Assembly: GCA_003263845.1 (NCBI GenBank)
Contig: JYJN01000161.1
Location: 1-41,248 of the forward strand
Source of the DNA: Vibrio aestivus
GTDB taxonomy: Bacteria; Pseudomonadota; Gammaproteobacteria; Enterobacterales; Vibrionaceae
Direction: 5' to 3'
Length of the DNA stretch: 41,248 bases
This document shows, piece by piece, positions 37,561 through 41,248 of this stretch. The notes beneath the pieces are model-generated. The model did not search any database. It was not told the origin of the DNA and saw nothing but the letters and a program-made list of their open reading frames with translations. The position numbers were made by a program, and so were the translations under genes. The stretch's first letter is position 1; each line of letters begins with the position of its first letter.

Positions 37561-38175
37561 TTATTTTTCGATTACAGTAAATATTGTCCACTCTTCGACA
37601 ACCTGTTCCTGCAGGCCTACTACTGTCGCCGTGACACGTCGGTTAACCGCGTGGGCCACTTCATCATCACCATCGTTTTCAAGTCTGTCCTCACCAAAAC
37701 CGATAATTCGAACGCGGTCAGGCTCTACCCCGTAATAGAGCAGCTCGTCCTGCACCATTTCCGCTCTCTTTTTCGAAAGTTCTAAGTTGTACTCAGGGGC
37801 ACCGACTTTACTTGCATAGCCTTGAATCTCAATGGATGCACTTTGGTAGGCTTCCATGAACTCTGCCATGGTTGAAATTTGGTTGCTGAAGATGGGATTG
37901 ATTTCGTAAGAGTCGTTCGCAAACAAGATGCGTAGCTGGCGCTCTTCCGAGGACTTGATAGTCTCGCCACAGCCATCGTTATCAACTTGAGAGGTTTCGG
38001 GAGTGCCTGGACAAAGGTCTCTAGCATTGACTACTCCGTCTCTGTCGTCATCAAGCAAGTCTGCTACTTGGGTGGCTTCGGGTGTTTCAATATATTCGTA
38101 CTCTTCTTCCGCACACGTGTTGCTATGGGTAAAGGCGAGTACAAGGGCTAAACTTAATAGGCTCTTATTCAACAT
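37561..38175 (-). CDS. OmpA-family outer-membrane/peptidoglycan-binding protein
   Basis: About 204 residues from ATG 38175, chosen because GGAG lies eight bases upstream and it gives a proper signal peptide (MLNKSLLSLALVLAFTHSNTCA). A calcium-binding thrombospondin-3-like stretch (DDDRDGVVNARDLCPGTPE, then DNDGCG) is followed by an OmpA C-terminal domain: IEIQGYASKVGAPEYN, LSKKRAE, and VRIIGFGED, with the NRRV motif that contacts peptidoglycan. It starts 2 bases after the TolC-family stop, so it is the second gene of that transcript. It may anchor the secretion pore or the adhesin to the wall. Confidence 0.88.
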   Translation of the reverse strand: MLNKSLLSLALVLAFTHSNTCAEEEYEYIETPEATQVADLLDDDRDGVVNARDLCPGTPETSQVDNDGCGETIKSSEERQLRILFANDSYEINPIFSNQISTMAEFMEAYQSASIEIQGYASKVGAPEYNLELSKKRAEMVQDELLYYGVEPDRVRIIGFGEDRLENDGDDEVAHAVNRRVTATVVGLQEQVVEEWTIFTVIEK

Positions 38176-38177
38176 AA

Positions 38178-39486
38178 CTAGTACTCCACTTTTTCCGTCC
38201 ACTCTTTAGGAATATCAACGAGCAGGGCATCCAGAAGAACGCCTGTTGCATTCATCACTCGGTACTTAGCGTATTGCTCGGCGTAGTGAGCATCTAAGTA
38301 GTCTTTACGTGCCTCAAAGAGTTCGTTCTCAGTGTTGAGTAGGTCGAGAAGGGTTCGTTGACCAATTCGATATTGCTTCTCATAAGCCAGTACGGTTTCA
38401 GAGGCAGAGTCTACATGATCCGCTAGGAAGTTTTTCTGTTGCAGAGTTAAGTCCAGAGCACTCCAAGAAAGTCGGAGTCCTTCTTCAATCTCTCGATAGG
38501 CTTGGTCTCGTAAGTCTTTAGCTTTGTTCAACTGATAGGCGGCACTTTCTGAGCGGTCGCTGTCACTACCACCCCGGAATAAGTTGTATCGCATTCTAAG
38601 CATGGCAATGGCTTCTTCACTGTTGCCTTCAATACCGCCGGCATCATCACGCCAAGTTTGGCTCGCTTCTATAGAGAAGGTTGGGTACATCGGCCCTTTG
38701 GATTGTTTGTACTGGAATCGAGCTGAATCTATGTCCGCACCGGCAATTTGCAGCACTGGGTGTTGGTCAAATGCGACAACAAGTGCGTCTGTTAGCGAAA
38801 AGCGGTAATTTTGATTCATCGGCTCTTGGGTAAATTAAGCCGAGCGGTTCTTGCCCGACAAGTCTTCTAAATTGAGTATGCGTGTCGGCCAGATTATTTT
38901 GAGCTGCGAGAAGGTTGCCGTGCGCCTTTGCAATACGAGCTTCTACTTGAGACACATCCGCTGTTGACCCAATGCCTGATTCGGCTCTGCGCTTGATGTC
39001 TTTATATATCTCTTTGTGGACAGCGAGGTTGCTTTCCGACAGAGCGAGCACCTCATAGGACTTAACCGCATCCAGATAAACTTGAGTCACTCTTAGAGCT
39101 ATGTCTTGAGCATCGGCCAGTATTTGGTTACGGATAGATTCAGCTTCGGCAGCGGTTCTATCTATGTCATTCAGCGTTGCGGAACCGTCCCATAAGAGCT
39201 GGGTGATGGAGATAGTCGCCTCTTTTCGCGTGAGGTCTGTTCGAGTCGGGTCATCAGCAGGATCGATGCCTTCGTAACCGATCCCCGCATCCAGGTCGAT
39301 ACTAGGTAGGTAAGCACCGCTTGCAGCATCAGCATTCTTCAAGCTAGATGCGTATTCGTTAAAGATGCTTTTAATTTCTGGATTGGTGGCCAATGTGATG
39401 GCTACCGCTTGTTCCAAGGTTTGTCCTGAGCTAGCAAAACTCATCGCTATTAAACTGCTTATGACTAATTTTTTCTTCCAAAACAC
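38178..39486 (-). CDS. TolC-family outer-membrane secretion protein (type I secretion), one frame break
   Basis: About 435 residues. The start is GTG 39486, preceded by a strong GGGGAGG six bases away; longer forms lack a signal sequence at the right place. A signal peptide (KKKLVISSLIAMSFASSG) leads to TLEQAVAITLATNPEI and two TolC repeats with the helical pattern TQVYLDAVKSYEVLALSESN and SESAAYQLNKAKDLRDQAYR, ending with RTLLDLLNTENELFEARKDY. The first frame loses homology near 38800; dropping one base from the A/T run at 38798-38801 gives KLPLSLTDALVVAFDQHP. It is the LapE-type outer-membrane channel, divergent from the large adhesin that it most likely exports. Confidence 0.88.
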
Positions 39487-39687
39487 AACGTACCTCCCCA
39501 CTGAGTTATGAAGGACGAATAAACAGACAATCAAGAAGTTATCGTCGAACATGGCCATCGATCCTCTTAAGCGTAGTTAAGGATCCGGCAAAAAGGTATT
39601 TTTTACTTTAGAAGTAATTGCGGATTTTACAGATAGGACTTTGTTGGCTTTCGTTAGGATTCTTCTGTTATTGACTAGTTTGTCATT

Positions 39688-41248
39688 ATGGCCGCGGCTA
39701 TTTTTAATAGGTTACATAGTGGGATGTATATGGCGCTAGTGGGAGGCGTTGGTGCATCTGGGGGAACCGTTATGGGCATAAAAGCAGCGACGACCGTTCT
39801 ACTTGTGAACGGAACCATTATCATTGATGAAAATGGTGATGTACGCCAATTGGGACCGGGTGAAACCGTCGCACCTGGTCAAGTAGTGGTGAGTGTGGGA
39901 GAGCCTTCAGGTCAAGAAGAATTGGGACCTGACACGTTTGATATTCAAGCTGAACTGTTTACGGAAGATGCGGGTTTACAATCTTTAGATATAGATGCCG
40001 AACTTGCTCAGATCTTTGAGCAAATTGAGGACGGGGTCGACCGACTTTGAATGAAGATTTTGCAACTGCTGCTGGTGGGCAGAATGGTTCTAGCCCTACT
40101 GGTTCTGGGGATATTGAACGAACTGGTGCGGAAACTCTAGCAGAAACATCTTTTGATACAGAAGGGTTGCAATCGCAAGGGTTGTCAGAAACTCAAAGTT
40201 TGGCGCTCGTTGATACACTCGAGGAAGCTATCGTTGTAACGCTCGCGCTGATCTCCGGTGATGACAATGTGAGTGCAGATGAAACTGACGAGCCTTTGGT
40301 GCTTGAAGGTGTCCTAGCCGCTACGGATACAGACGCCCCAACCTTTATTGAGCAAGTCGATACAGAAGGCGAACATGGTCAGTTTTCAATCGACAGTGAA
40401 GGTAATTGGATATTTGTCGCGAACAGCGCGTTCGATGAGTTAAACGTCGGAGATACATTAACAGATGTGTTTGACGTTGAGTCTGCTGATGGAACCGTCT
40501 CTACAGTAACGGTTAACATCAACGGTACTAATGATGCACCAGTACTCTCTTCAAATGACGGTGATGAATACAGTTTCGATTATGCCGAAGGAACAGAGGC
40601 TGGTGCAGTGATCGGCCAAGTGACAGCGGCCGACCCTGACACAGAGGTACTAGAGTTTTCCATTACAAGTAACGTAACCGACGATGATGACAATGAACTG
40701 TTCCAAATTGATCCGACAACCGGAGAAATTAGTTTAACCGAGGCGGGTGTGTCGGCGTTTACTAATGACTTTGAACAGCTACTTAATCAACATGCCATAA
40801 CGGTGACGGTCACAGAAGTGGGGACAGAAGGTGAGCTGCTGACAGATAGCGTCATCGTCAACCTTTCAGAGCTAAATATTGATGACAATGACCCAATCTT
40901 CGTTGACGACGACGATCAACCTGTAGAGGGTTACGAATTTGAATACAATGAAAACTCTACAATCAATGATGTCATTGGCACGGTCAGTGCGTCAGATGCG
41001 GATGACGAAGTTGTACTCTACAGTATCAGTAGCAATGTTTATGGTGAAGGCGATACAGAGTTGGAATTTCCCTATTTTGCCATTGACGTGACCACAGGCG
41101 AGATAACGTTAACGGAGGCTGGGGTTGAGGTCTTCACAAATGATTATGAACTGGATGCTAACCAGCATTCTATAACTGTGACTGCCACTGAAGTCCCTGG
41201 ACTAGGTGAAATTAAGAACACCGATATTGAAGTGTCACTGACAGAGCT
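39688..41248 (+). CDS. Giant type I-secreted adhesin, N-terminal part (retention module), one frame break, runs off the window
   Basis: The first 120 residues form a LapA/BapA-type retention module: VMGIKAATTVLLVNGTIIID, then GDVRQLGPGETVAPGQVVV. The frame stops at 40050 only because one C is missing at 40041-40042; with it the sequence reads GVDPTLNEDFATAAGG and stays open to the window end. A Ser/Thr/Glu-rich linker follows, then a VCBS-type repeat (FSIDSEGNWIF, ending NGTNDAPVL), then two cadherin-like repeats of about 120 residues with Asp-rich junctions (IDDNDPIFVDDDD). The protein would bind calcium and be held at the surface. No ribosome-binding site is visible before ATG 39688, so the start is less sure. 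The rest of the gene lies beyond the window. Confidence 0.85.

Overview
The window looks like a chromosomal segment from Vibrio or a close Vibrionaceae relative. The evidence is moderate GC, a bcr/rsuA/radD/rplY neighbourhood as in enteric gammaproteobacteria, families typical of vibrios (DUF3010, DUF2913, DUF3299), an Mnh/Mrp antiporter operon, an MSHA-like pilin and a giant retention-module adhesin. No rRNA, tRNA, CRISPR array or intact insertion sequence was recognised.

Layout. 0-4 kb: end of an SRAP (YedK/HMCES-like) gene, a small unknown gene, a possible MerR-family remnant, a pair of half-size chromate transporters, the 3' half of a TonB-dependent siderophore receptor, and a DUF3010 gene. 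4-14 kb: an accessory block almost entirely on the minus strand, with a cytoplasmic metal-dependent amidohydrolase, a FUSC protein, a DUF2955 protein, a HlyD-type membrane fusion protein, a DUF3299 protein, a secreted paralogue of the amidohydrolase and an OprB-like porin. A lone type IV pilin-like gene lies inside it on the plus strand. Upstream of four of these transcription units I find copies of one motif, roughly TTGCCAYTTRATGACA, suggesting a single regulator controls import (porin), hydrolysis (amidohydrolases on both sides of the inner membrane) and export (HlyD/DUF2955/FUSC) of one class of small molecule. This is the best candidate here for an undescribed system.

14-22 kb: conserved core (rplY, a PhoPQ-like two-component system with a PepSY protein, radD, rsuA, a Bcr/CflA exporter, DUF2913). 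22-30 kb: an SDR/DUF2867 protein, a MATE transporter, and an ABC ATPase, FtsX-type permease and AttH-like lipocalin operon. 30-37.5 kb: sodium/proton homeostasis, with nhaA followed by mnhABCDEFG. 37.5 kb to the end: a type I secretion surface-adhesin locus, with an OmpA-like protein and a TolC-family protein on the minus strand divergent from a large adhesin that runs off the window.

A caution for all readers: about 22 single-base frame breaks occur in 16 genes (about 18 apparent deletions and 4 apparent insertions, many in short homopolymers). The other frame always continues the same protein family without further damage, and housekeeping genes are hit. I read these mainly as sequence errors, so I give each broken gene its full reconstructed span.
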